From: Flavobacteriales bacterium | Lineage (GTDB): Bacteria; Bacteroidota; Bacteroidia; Flavobacteriales; BACL11 | Reading direction: 5' to 3' | Length of the DNA stretch: 17,397 bases | Assembly: GCA_002724895.1 (NCBI GenBank) | Contig: PBQB01000004.1 | Span: forward strand, 44,938 to 62,334 | Part shown: positions 8,609 to 16,586 of the stretch, piece after piece | Layout: each line of letters starts with the position of its first letter | Position numbering within the stretch: the stretch's first letter is position 1 | Notes under the pieces: model-generated | The model's input: only the letters and a program-made list of their open reading frames with translations | Told to the model about the DNA's origin: nothing | Database searches by the model: none | Made by a program: the position numbers and the translations under genes

Positions 8609-9407
8609 TTGTATTTTTTTCTAATTGTATTTTTTCGTTATAATTTAGCGACTTAACTATATATACGAAATAGAGTTTATTAAAATCTTCATGAAGTTTA
8701 ACACTTACATTAAAGTATCCTCCTTGTTTTTTTTCAAAGGAATTAATAACACCAATATCTATATTTTCTGGAAAAATTGTACTATGGCTATTTGTTGAAA
8801 TTGAGTCTCCTTTTGCGATACTTATATGGCTTGGAAAGTTGGTAATACTAGCTGTTCTATAATTAAATCCATCCCATTTTAAAATACCATTATGATAATT
8901 TTTTTTTAGTTTAATTCCTAATGAAGATTTTCTATTTAATAATGAGATTGCTATGGAATAATTTTCAGATACAGATTTTATTATTCCTATAACGCCATTT
9001 TGTGTAATGACTCCCATACCCTCTTTTATTCCGTGTTTTTCCCCTTTGTTTAGAGTGATAAAGTTATTTCTTTTATGTATTGAGTTGTTTACAACTTTTG
9101 CTTGTTGATATGAAAAAAGATTTGACATTTCTAAATGTGAATCAATTATATTTGACTTTATATCTAAAATAGAATGTAATTTTGCATTCTCTTTAGCAAG
9201 TAATAAATTTTGTTCTTTTAATTTAAAATAGTTTTGTAATTTTTTAGATGTATTGAAAATATATGATGTGTATTTTACAATATTTTTATTAAACAATGAT
9301 TGCTGATAAGTGTTGTTTTGAATTAACAAGTATATTGAAAAAGATTCTACTATTAAGAATAAAAGTATGAATTGATTAAGTTTAATAAACCGTATTAGGT
9401 TATGCAT
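8601..9407 (-). CDS. mreC: Rod shape-determining protein MreC
   Basis: MreC is a bitopic periplasmic scaffold that binds PBP2 and links it to MreB and MreD. The 268-residue protein has a short cytoplasmic start, one membrane helix (about 12-29), a likely coiled coil (about 50-80, LQNYFKLKEQNLLLAKENAKL) and a two-lobed beta domain. The beta domain carries family-typical text: TLNKGEKHGIKEGMGVITQN at 118-137, GVIGIIKSVSENYS at 138-151 and, near 200-220, GDSISTNSHSTIFPENIDIGV. Length and layout are normal for the phylum. It begins 13 bp after the mreB stop. Unusually for this window, a purine-rich AGAGGAG directly abuts the ATG. The end overlaps the mreD start by 8 bp. Confidence 0.95.
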   Translation of the reverse strand: MHNLIRFIKLNQFILLFLIVESFSIYLLIQNNTYQQSLFNKNIVKYTSYIFNTSKKLQNYFKLKEQNLLLAKENAKLHSILDIKSNIIDSHLEMSNLFSYQQAKVVNNSIHKRNNFITLNKGEKHGIKEGMGVITQNGVIGIIKSVSENYSIAISLLNRKSSLGIKLKKNYHNGILKWDGFNYRTASITNFPSHISIAKGDSISTNSHSTIFPENIDIGVINSFEKKQGGYFNVSVKLHEDFNKLYFVYIVKSLNYNEKIQLEKNTNE

Positions 9408-9420
9408 CTCCTCTTATAGC

Positions 9421-10443
9421 CTATTGAATTAAAAATGAATAGCTTTCCGTATTTTTAAGTGCAATTCCTGTACCTCTTGCTACTGCTCTTAGAGGGTCTT
9501 CAGCTACATATACTGGTAGTTTTGTTTTTTGGGATATGCGTTTATCCAATCCTCGTAGCATTGATCCTCCACCGGTTAAATATAATCCTTCGTTATAAAT
9601 ATCAGCGGATAATGCTGGAGGAGTATTAAAAAGTGCATTCATCACAGCATCTTCAATTTGTTCAATAGAATTATTTAATGCACCAGCTATTTCTTTATAA
9701 GTAACTATCACTTCTTTGGGAATCCCACTCATCAAATCCCTTCCATGAACAGCGTAATTTGGTGGATGTTCATCTAATTCTGTTAATGCTGATCCGACAT
9801 TAATTTTAATATTTTCAGCCATTATATCTCCAACAGCGATATTATGTCTTGTTTTCATATATGTTTTGATATTGTCTGTAAATTCATCTCCAGCAACTCG
9901 TATAGATTTATCACATACAATTCCTCCAAGAGAAATCACCGCAATTTCTGTAGTCCCTCCGCCAATATCAATAACCATATTGCCTTTGGGTTCTAGAACA
10001 TCAATTCCAATACCTATTGCTGCAGCCATAGGTTCATGGATCAGCCAAACTTCTTTTGCTCCTGCATGCTCTGCAGAATCAATTACAGCACGCTTTTCAA
10101 CTTCAGTAACTCCGGAGGGAATACAAACCACCATTTTTAGAGCAGGAGAAAAAAGAGATCTCTTTTTTTGAATCATATCAATAAATCCTCGAATCATCTG
10201 TTCAGATGATTGAAAGTCAGCAATTACCCCATCTTTTAATGGTCTTAAAGTTTCTATTTCTTTATGTGCTTTTCCATGCATTTGTTGTGCTTTTTTACCA
10301 ATTGCAATAACTTCTCCTGTTCTTACATTTTTGGCAACAATTGAGGGTTCATCTACAACTACTTTATCATTATGAATGATTAATGTATTTGCTGTTCCTA
10401 AGTCAATAGCGATAGCCTCTTGCATAAAATTGAAAAATCCCAT
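9421..10443 (-). CDS. mreB: Actin-like rod-shape protein MreB
   Basis: MreB is the bacterial actin that forms membrane-bound filaments directing side-wall synthesis. I place the start at the ATG at 10443, giving 340 residues beginning MGFFNFMQEAIAIDLGTANT, as in Bacteroidota MreB. The frame stays open back to 10518, but that extension would overlap purH by 65 bp and adds residues unlike the family. ATPase landmarks are phosphate-1 DLGTANTLI (14-22), the IPSGVTEVEKRA segment (108-119), phosphate-2 DIGGGTTEIAV (159-169) and the adenosine motif TGGGSMLRGLDKRIS (290-304). At about 205-210 the usual GERTAE reads GDIMAE, a noticeable change, though AENIK after it is kept. The start lies 10 bp after the purH stop and mreC follows after 13 bp. 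Expression is likely from the purH-led operon. Confidence 0.97.
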   Translation of the reverse strand: MGFFNFMQEAIAIDLGTANTLIIHNDKVVVDEPSIVAKNVRTGEVIAIGKKAQQMHGKAHKEIETLRPLKDGVIADFQSSEQMIRGFIDMIQKKRSLFSPALKMVVCIPSGVTEVEKRAVIDSAEHAGAKEVWLIHEPMAAAIGIGIDVLEPKGNMVIDIGGGTTEIAVISLGGIVCDKSIRVAGDEFTDNIKTYMKTRHNIAVGDIMAENIKINVGSALTELDEHPPNYAVHGRDLMSGIPKEVIVTYKEIAGALNNSIEQIEDAVMNALFNTPPALSADIYNEGLYLTGGGSMLRGLDKRISQKTKLPVYVAEDPLRAVARGTGIALKNTESYSFLIQ

Positions 10444-10453
10444 ATTTTTATAT

Positions 10454-11977
10454 TTAATGTTTAAAATGTCTAGTTCCTGTAAATACCATAGCAATATTAT
10501 TTTTATTACAATAGTCAATGGTTAATTTATCTTTTATTGATCCTCCAGGTTGAATTACTGATGTAATTCCGGATGCATGTGCAATGCTAACACAGTCAGG
10601 AAATGGAAAAAAAGCATCAGAAGCCATAACAGCACCATTCAAATTCATATTAAATTTTTTTGCTTTTGTAATAGCTTGTTCCAAAGCATCAACTCTAGAT
10701 GTTTGACCTGTACCGCTTGCTAATAATTGCTCATTTTTAACTAAAACAATTGTATTTGATTTAGTATGCTTGCATATTTTAGATGCAAAAATTAAATCTT
10801 TTATTTCTTCTTCACTAGGTGATATTTTTGTTACTGATTTCATATCACTTTCCAAATCTGTTTTTAAATCTTTTTCTTGTTGCAACACTCCATTCAAGGC
10901 AGTTCTAAATTGTAATTTAGGTAATGCAACCTTAAGTTGTTTTAATATAATTCTCTTTTTATTTTCTCTAAGTATATTTAAAGCTTCATCAGAAAAAGAA
11001 GGCGCAATTAAGACTTCGTAAAATAGTTTATGTATTTCTTTAGCAGTTGATATATCAATTTTATCATTTGAAATTAGGATGCCACCAAAAGCAGATTGTG
11101 GATCACTTTCTAATGCAAGTTTCCATGCATTTTTATTATTCTCTCTACTTGCCACACCACATGCATTATTATGCTTAAGAATGGCAAAAGTTGTACTTTT
11201 GAATTCTGAAATTAAGTTAACGCCGGCGTCAATATCAAGTAAATTATTATAGGATAATTCTTTACCATTCAATTTTTCAAACATATCATTTAAATTGCCA
11301 AAAAATATTCCCTTTTGATGAGGATTCTCACCATACCTTAGAGTTGTCTTTTTATTTATACTGTGTTTAAATGAACTCTCTGAAACTAGATTATTGAAAT
11401 ATTTAAAAATAGCAGTATCATAATGCGAAGAAGTATTAAATGCTTCAGTTGCAAATTCTTTTCTTTGCCTAATATTGGAATAATTACCATTTTCTAGTAT
11501 CTCAATAAGATTTGAATATTGTTCCATTTTTGAAACAACTAGAACATCCTTATAATTTTTTGCAGCAGCTCGTATTAATGATATACCTCCAATATCTATT
11601 TTTTCAATAATATCTTTTTCATCACTATCTGAATTAACTGTTTTTTCAAATGGATAGAGATCAACAATAATTAAGTCAAATTCTGGAATGTTATAATTTT
11701 TAAGTTGTTCTTTGTCTTCTCTTAATTCTCTTCTTGCAAGTATCCCTCCAAAAATATTTGGATGTAATGTTTTAACTCTTCCACCTAAAATAGACGGATA
11801 AGAAGTTAAATCTTCAACTTTATTTACAGGTATCCCTAGCTTTTTTATAAATATTTCTGTTCCTCCAGTAGAAAATAGAGTTATGTTTAAAGAGTGTAAC
11901 TTTTTCAATACTTCTTCAAGTCCATCTTTGGAAAACACAGAGATTAGTGCATTTTTAATTACTCGTTTTTCTAACAT
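10454..11977 (-). CDS. purH: Bifunctional AICAR transformylase / IMP cyclohydrolase
   Basis: PurH catalyses the last two steps to IMP: formylation of AICAR with 10-formyl-THF, then ring closure. From the ATG at 11977 it has 507 residues beginning MLEKRVIKNALISVF, the usual Bacteroidota N-terminus. The frame extends to a TTG at 12001, adding eight atypical residues, which I reject. The N-terminal MGS-like cyclohydrolase domain has STGGT (36-40), SYPSILGGRVKTLHP (59-73) and DLYPFEKTV (106-114). The C-terminal transformylase has RYGENPHQ (214-221), the Lys-His motif KHNNACGVA (268-276), SDAFFPFPD (453-461), QPGGS (476-480) and the terminal FTGTRHFKH. It is the first gene of the mre cluster, with mreB starting 10 bp downstream. 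A 112-bp gap with hairpins separates it from mfd, so a promoter of its own is likely. Confidence 0.97.
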   Translation of the reverse strand: MLEKRVIKNALISVFSKDGLEEVLKKLHSLNITLFSTGGTEIFIKKLGIPVNKVEDLTSYPSILGGRVKTLHPNIFGGILARRELREDKEQLKNYNIPEFDLIIVDLYPFEKTVNSDSDEKDIIEKIDIGGISLIRAAAKNYKDVLVVSKMEQYSNLIEILENGNYSNIRQRKEFATEAFNTSSHYDTAIFKYFNNLVSESSFKHSINKKTTLRYGENPHQKGIFFGNLNDMFEKLNGKELSYNNLLDIDAGVNLISEFKSTTFAILKHNNACGVASRENNKNAWKLALESDPQSAFGGILISNDKIDISTAKEIHKLFYEVLIAPSFSDEALNILRENKKRIILKQLKVALPKLQFRTALNGVLQQEKDLKTDLESDMKSVTKISPSEEEIKDLIFASKICKHTKSNTIVLVKNEQLLASGTGQTSRVDALEQAITKAKKFNMNLNGAVMASDAFFPFPDCVSIAHASGITSVIQPGGSIKDKLTIDYCNKNNIAMVFTGTRHFKH

Positions 11978-11986
11978 AGATTTATT

Positions 11987-12016
11987 AAATATTATATGCA
12001 ATTTTACTTAAATCAA
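11987..12016 (-). promoter_or_regulatory. Possible promoter for the purH-mre operon
   Basis: On the minus strand a TTG (12016-12014) is followed after 19 bp by TAATATTT (11994-11987). The spacing fits the Bacteroidota TTG-N17-23-TAnnTTTG pattern, but the -7 box matches only four of six fixed bases. A TATAAT (11996-11991) overlaps it. The region is very AT-rich, so chance matches are common. The call rests mainly on the 112-bp gap and the hairpin at the end of mfd. Confidence 0.22.
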
Positions 12017-12036
12017 TTAGCAATTAAAAGCTAATT
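12015..12036. repeat. Perfect 7-bp inverted repeat upstream of purH
   Basis: AATTAGC (12015-12021) and GCTAATT (12030-12036) are exact reverse complements around an 8-nt AT loop, about 40-60 bp upstream of the purH ATG. On the minus strand a run of ten T (a run of A at 12043-12052 on the plus strand) lies before the hairpin rather than after it, so it is not a standard intrinsic terminator for mfd. It could be a protein-binding site, a leader hairpin or chance. Confidence 0.35.
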
Positions 12037-12078
12037 AATACTAAAAAAAAAATTTGTTAATAAATTATTTGTATTGTT

Positions 12079-12124
12079 GATTAAAACACTTAATTATTTA
12101 AAATACTAGTTAATAATTTAAGTG
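12079..12124 (-). terminator. Probable intrinsic terminator at the end of mfd
   Basis: CACTTAATTATT (12087-12098) pairs with AATAATTTAAGTG (12112-12124), giving 12 base pairs with one bulged base and a 13-nt loop. Read in the mfd direction, the stem closes with AAGTG and is followed immediately by TTTTAATC. The GTG/CAC base pairs close the stem next to the U-run. The mfd stop codon (12092-12090) lies inside the stem. The AT-rich stem and only four U in a row make it weak, but it is the best terminator-like structure in the window and sits at an operon boundary. Confidence 0.42.
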
Positions 12125-15100
12125 AATCATTAATTGATTTAATGTTATGAACATGTAATGAAATTTTTTCATTTTTTTCTATCATTTGACATTCATTAAA
12201 ATTATTTTTTATAAAATCAAGTACTAATTTGAAGGAATTTGATTCATAGTATAAGAAATTATTTTTTTCAGGAAGTAAAGCGATAAATTTTTGTTTTTTA
12301 AGAATAATACGTTCAAATCCTATTTTTTTAGCAATCCATTTTATTCTAATTCCATTACATAGGTCTTCAATTTCTATTGGAGGGGTTCCAAATCTGTCTT
12401 TTATTCTTAGAATGAATTTATCTATTTCTTCTTCAGTTTTAAAATTATTTAATTCTTTATATAGATATATTCTTTCACTAATATTATCTACGTATGTATC
12501 AGGAATAACCATTTCTAAATCGGTATCAAAAACACAATCTTGTACATAAAACTTATTTTTTTCACTTTTAAAAATATCTTGAAATTTTTCTTTTTTTAAC
12601 TCTTCTATAGCTTCATTTAATATTTTTTGATATGTTTCAAAGCCAACATCATTTATAAATCCAGATTGATCAGCTCCAAGTAAATCTCCTGCTCCTCGAA
12701 TGTCTAAGTCACGCATTGCAATTTTAAATCCACTTCCTAGTTCAGAAAATTGTTCTAATGACATAAGTCTTTTTCTGCTTTCAGAAGAAATACTATGTAA
12801 AGGGGGACTTAAAAGAAAACAAAAAGCTTTTTTATTTGATCTACCAACTCTTCCTCTCATTTGATGTAAATCACTAAGGCCAAAATTATGAGCATTATTA
12901 ATAATAATTGTATTCGCATTTGGGACGTCTACTCCATTTTCAATGATAGTTGTAGATACAAGTACATCAAAATAACCTTCCATAAAGTCAATCATTAGCT
13001 CTTCTAATATTTTTCCTTGCATTTGGCCATGGCCTATTCTTACTCTGGCATCAGGGCACAGGCTTTTTATTAGTTTTGCAACTTCAGTAATATTATCAAT
13101 TCGATTATGAACATAAAATACCTGTCCGTTTCTTGAAATTTCATAATTAATAGAATTTTTAATTACTTCTTGATTCATTGCAGTGATTTTTGTTTCAACG
13201 GCTTGTCTATTAGGAGGGGGTGTGTTTATAATAGATAAATCTCTAGCTCCAAGTAAAGAAAACTGTAAGGTTCTCGGTATTGGAGTAGCGCTTAATGTAA
13301 GAGTATCAATATTTTCTTTTAAGTATTTAATTTTTTCCTTAATATTTACTCCAAATTTTTGTTCTTCATCTATAATTAAAAGTCCTAGATCAAGAAACTC
13401 TATATCTTTTCCAACTATTCTATGTGTTCCAATTAAAATATCAATTTTTCCAGTTTTTAGATTTTCTATTGTATTTTTTTGTTCTTTTTTTGATTTGAAT
13501 CTATTAATGTAATCTACTTTACAAGGAAGATTTGCAAGTCTTTTACTAAATGTTTTAAAGTGTTGTAATGCTAAAATAGTTGTTGGAACTAAAACAGCAA
13601 CCTGTTTACTGTCAGCTACAGCTTTTAGTGCACCTCTTATTGCAATTTCTGTTTTACCAAATCCTACGTCTCCACATACAAGCCTATCCATAGGGATTTC
13701 GCTTTCCATATCTTTTTTGACATCTTGTGTAGCTTTACTTTGATCAGGAGTATCTTCAAACATAAATGATGCTTCAAGTTCATGTTGAATGTATGTGTCG
13801 GGACTAAATGAAAAACCTTTTTTGTGTTTTCTTTTAGCATAAAGTTTAATTAAGTCAAAAGCAATTTGCTTTACTTTTTTCTTAGTTGTCATTTTTTTCT
13901 TTTTCCACTGAGGAGATCCTAATTGATTAATCTTTGGTGATACACCCTCTTTAGCTGAATATTTTGAAACTTTATGTAAAGAGTGAATACTTATATACAA
14001 AATGTCACCATCTTGATATGTTAATTTGATTACTTCCTGAACATTGCCATTGTTTTCTATTTTATGTAATCCGGAAAATATACCTATACCGTGATCAATA
14101 TGAGTTACAAAATCGCCAATTTCTAAAGAATTAAGTTGCTTTAAAGTAATTGCCTGATTATTATAATATCTAGCTTTAGGTTTAAATTTAAGATGTCTAT
14201 TAAAAATCTGATGATCAGTATATATTGCTATTTTATTACTATAGTCAATATATCCTTTGTGTAATGAATGAATTAGACATTTATAATTAAACTTTTCCTG
14301 ATCAATTTCAAATATAGAATCTAATCTTTTTTTTTGCTCTTCTGAAGAACAAAGAACTATGTTTTTTATACCTTCTTTTTCGTGTTTAATAAATTCATTT
14401 TTTAGCAAATCAAATTGTTTATTAATGCTTGTCTGGGGCTGTGTATTAATACTAATTTTTGTGTTACAAATAAAAAAGGGATTATTATTATTTTCAATTG
14501 TAGAAAAATTTTTTATTGAATTTATGAAATCGGAATCTTGGATTATTATATCATTTATATTAAAAAAAAATTCTTGTTTTTCTTTCAAATATTTTTCTGT
14601 TTTTTTAAAAGAAGAAGATAAAATATTTGCAGTATAGTTGATGTCTTCAGCCCAGATGATTGTATTTTTTGGGAGAAATTCTAAAAAATTACATAGATTT
14701 TTTGTGTTTTTGTCACAATTAGACACAATAGTAATTTTGTTAATTAATTCTTTTGATAGTTGAGTATTAACATCAAATGTTCTAATACTTTCAATTTCAT
14801 TATCAAAAAATTCTAATCTGAAAGGGTTTTCATTTGCGTATGAAAATATATCAACTATTCCCCCTCTTATAGAATACTGACCAGCTTCAATAACAAAATC
14901 TACTTTTTTAAAGTCAACTTCAGTTAATTTTTGTTCTAATTCAAAAATTAAAATTTCATCACGTATTCTTAAATTGATTGTATTTTTTATTAGTTCTTTT
15001 TTGCTTAAAATTTTATTTAATAATGCTTCTGAATATGTTATAATTACAGATTTATCATTTTGATTAACCTTATTAAGAGCTTCTGTTCTAAGAAGATTAT

Positions 15101-15374
15101 TTGAACTATTTTTTGAATCTAGTTTATTGATATTATTAACTTCCGGAAAAAAAGAGATGTCTTTTTTTAGCAATTCTTCAATGTCATTAATAAAATATGA
15201 AGCGCTTTCTTTTTCTCTAAAAATAAACAAGTGCGGATTTGAATCGTTTTTTATTACTTGACTAGAAACCACTGCAAAAGAAGACCCAGAAAAACCTGTT
15301 AGTTGTATTTTTGCTTTTTTACTTTTTAAAGCAGATAATATTTTCTCTGCTTGTTTTGATTGTATGAATTTCAT
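12090..15374 (-). CDS. mfd: Transcription-repair coupling factor Mfd
   Basis: Mfd is a DNA translocase that removes RNA polymerase stalled at lesions and recruits UvrA. The 1094-residue protein (E. coli 1148) has the full domain order. A UvrB-like N-terminus includes QYSIRGGIVDIFSY at 166-179 and FRLEFFDNEIESIRTFD at 185-201. A variable linker follows. The RNA polymerase-interaction domain spans about 415-475 (GDFVTHIDHGIGIFSG; LTYQDGDILYISIHSLHKVSKY). The RecG-type translocase has Walker A GDVGFGKTE (568-576), the DEEQ box (669-672), LSATPIPRTL (694-703) and motif VI QMRGRVGRS (838-846). The TRCF domain starts near 950. All helicase motifs look intact. It starts 21 bp after the phosphofructokinase stop, so the two are probably co-transcribed. 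The ATG at 15374 lacks a Shine-Dalgarno sequence but gives the expected N-terminal length. Confidence 0.97.
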   Translation of the reverse strand: MKFIQSKQAEKILSALKSKKAKIQLTGFSGSSFAVVSSQVIKNDSNPHLFIFREKESASYFINDIEELLKKDISFFPEVNNINKLDSKNSSNNLLRTEALNKVNQNDKSVIITYSEALLNKILSKKELIKNTINLRIRDEILIFELEQKLTEVDFKKVDFVIEAGQYSIRGGIVDIFSYANENPFRLEFFDNEIESIRTFDVNTQLSKELINKITIVSNCDKNTKNLCNFLEFLPKNTIIWAEDINYTANILSSSFKKTEKYLKEKQEFFFNINDIIIQDSDFINSIKNFSTIENNNNPFFICNTKISINTQPQTSINKQFDLLKNEFIKHEKEGIKNIVLCSSEEQKKRLDSIFEIDQEKFNYKCLIHSLHKGYIDYSNKIAIYTDHQIFNRHLKFKPKARYYNNQAITLKQLNSLEIGDFVTHIDHGIGIFSGLHKIENNGNVQEVIKLTYQDGDILYISIHSLHKVSKYSAKEGVSPKINQLGSPQWKKKKMTTKKKVKQIAFDLIKLYAKRKHKKGFSFSPDTYIQHELEASFMFEDTPDQSKATQDVKKDMESEIPMDRLVCGDVGFGKTEIAIRGALKAVADSKQVAVLVPTTILALQHFKTFSKRLANLPCKVDYINRFKSKKEQKNTIENLKTGKIDILIGTHRIVGKDIEFLDLGLLIIDEEQKFGVNIKEKIKYLKENIDTLTLSATPIPRTLQFSLLGARDLSIINTPPPNRQAVETKITAMNQEVIKNSINYEISRNGQVFYVHNRIDNITEVAKLIKSLCPDARVRIGHGQMQGKILEELMIDFMEGYFDVLVSTTIIENGVDVPNANTIIINNAHNFGLSDLHQMRGRVGRSNKKAFCFLLSPPLHSISSESRKRLMSLEQFSELGSGFKIAMRDLDIRGAGDLLGADQSGFINDVGFETYQKILNEAIEELKKEKFQDIFKSEKNKFYVQDCVFDTDLEMVIPDTYVDNISERIYLYKELNNFKTEEEIDKFILRIKDRFGTPPIEIEDLCNGIRIKWIAKKIGFERIILKKQKFIALLPEKNNFLYYESNSFKLVLDFIKNNFNECQMIEKNEKISLHVHNIKSINDSLKLLTSILNN

Positions 15375-15395
15375 TTAATATTTAATGTCATACAA

Positions 15396-16586
15396 TTAAA
15401 TACTATGTATTTGATTTATCATTTCTTTATACCATTTTTGTGATATGTCAAAAGGTTTTCCTCCTTTAATTCTCGAAAAATCTATACATGAAAGTTTATT
15501 GTTATTTTCTTCATCCCATCCAACAACACCATTTTGCTTTCTTAAAGCTGATTCTGTTGCAAAATCTGCAACTTTAAATATTAAATCTAAATCTTCTTTA
15601 TTTGATTTAGCTGATCTTGCAAAATATCCACTTTTTTGTACTAAAATTTTATTTGCATTAAGCTCTTTTCCAAATTTATTAGCAAACCATTTTCCTGGAT
15701 TTAGTTCGTCTAAACGAACATGTCCAAATGCATCACGTAAAATTTTTTCTCCAGAATTTTCTGCTTCTGCAATAATTGTATCTACTCCAGCTCCTTCACT
15801 TAGAAAAACATTTACACAATCATATTTATCCATTACTTTTTTCAGGCGATTACATTCTTCTATGATATTAATGTTTTGTTCAGGAATTAATATTGAATGA
15901 ATATCCCATTTTTCTTTAAAGATTTTTAATTCTTCTATAAATTGTATTTTTTTTAATCTTTCACGATATTTTAATGCTGTTGCTGCTGTAAGCCACCCAC
16001 AATGTCTACCCATAATTTCATGAATAATTAATTGTCTATTCGAAGTAGTATTTTCATTAACTATATTTTCAAAAAAAATTGCCCCTTGCTCAGCTGCAGT
16101 GAATGCGCCAAGTGTTTGTGTAATTGGATAAACATCATTATCAATTGTTTTAGGTAAGCCTACCACATTTAATAAATAATTATGTTTTCGTAAATAATTT
16201 GATAGATCAGCAGCAGTAGTATTTGTGTCATCTCCTCCAATAGTGTGTAAAATGGTAACATTGTCTTTAACTAATTGTTGTGCGGCCACTTCTAAAGGGT
16301 TTTCACCAATTTTAATATATCCATTTTTCTCACAATCTTTAATGTTTGTAAGTTTAACTCTACTATTTCCTATTGGTGAACCTCCAAATTGATAAAAATC
16401 ATCAATTTTGTTTAAAACAGTTTTTTTAAAACGAATAAAATCTCCTAAAAGAAGACCTTTATATCCATTTAAGTATCCAATAATCTCAATATCTGGATAT
16501 TTGTTTAGATAATTTTGTGCTAGTCTTCCAACTGCGGCTGATAGACAAGGAGCAATACCTCCAGATGTTAAAAAAGCTACTTTCAT
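15396..16586 (-). CDS. pfp: Pyrophosphate-dependent 6-phosphofructokinase
   Basis: This enzyme interconverts fructose 6-phosphate and fructose 1,6-bisphosphate. The 396-residue protein carries the phosphofructokinase signatures SGGIAPCLSAAVG (8-20), FGGSPIGNSRVKLT (67-80), TIGGDDTNTTAADL (115-128), GLPKTIDNDV (143-152) and EIMGRHCGW (190-198). Two positions point to pyrophosphate as phosphoryl donor. Asp120 in GGDD stands where ATP enzymes have Gly (GGDGS), and Lys146 in PKTIDND stands where E. coli ATP-PFK has Gly. Asp149 is the predicted catalytic base. The C-terminal part (DAFGHVRLDELNPGKW, QKSGYFARSA, FSRIKGGKPFD) matches the roughly 400-residue PPi-PFK subgroup rather than the 320-residue ATP-PFK. 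PPi enzymes are reversible and could also serve gluconeogenesis. It is divergent from aspartate kinase and is followed after 21 bp by mfd. Donor choice is inferred from motifs. Confidence 0.93.
   Translation of the reverse strand: MKVAFLTSGGIAPCLSAAVGRLAQNYLNKYPDIEIIGYLNGYKGLLLGDFIRFKKTVLNKIDDFYQFGGSPIGNSRVKLTNIKDCEKNGYIKIGENPLEVAAQQLVKDNVTILHTIGGDDTNTTAADLSNYLRKHNYLLNVVGLPKTIDNDVYPITQTLGAFTAAEQGAIFFENIVNENTTSNRQLIIHEIMGRHCGWLTAATALKYRERLKKIQFIEELKIFKEKWDIHSILIPEQNINIIEECNRLKKVMDKYDCVNVFLSEGAGVDTIIAEAENSGEKILRDAFGHVRLDELNPGKWFANKFGKELNANKILVQKSGYFARSAKSNKEDLDLIFKVADFATESALRKQNGVVGWDEENNNKLSCIDFSRIKGGKPFDISQKWYKEMINQIHSI

Noticed and set aside
9866..10171. 101-codon plus-strand open frame inside mreB
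   Set aside because: Antisense to conserved MreB ATPase motifs; no independent coding evidence.
10444..10518. A 25-residue N-terminal extension of MreB
   Set aside because: It would overlap purH by 65 bp, and the added residues do not resemble MreB. The ATG at 10443 gives the standard N-terminus.
11978..12001. TTG start eight codons upstream of the chosen purH ATG
   Set aside because: Adds eight residues not typical of PurH; the ATG at 11977 matches family length and sequence.
12043..12052. Run of ten A (T on the minus strand) as the U-tract of a terminator
   Set aside because: On the mfd strand it precedes the 7-bp hairpin and lies well beyond the stop-codon hairpin, so the geometry does not fit.
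15445..15900. 151-codon open frame on the plus strand inside pfp
   Set aside because: Antisense shadow of a strongly conserved gene; Ser/Phe-rich composition with no recognisable domain.
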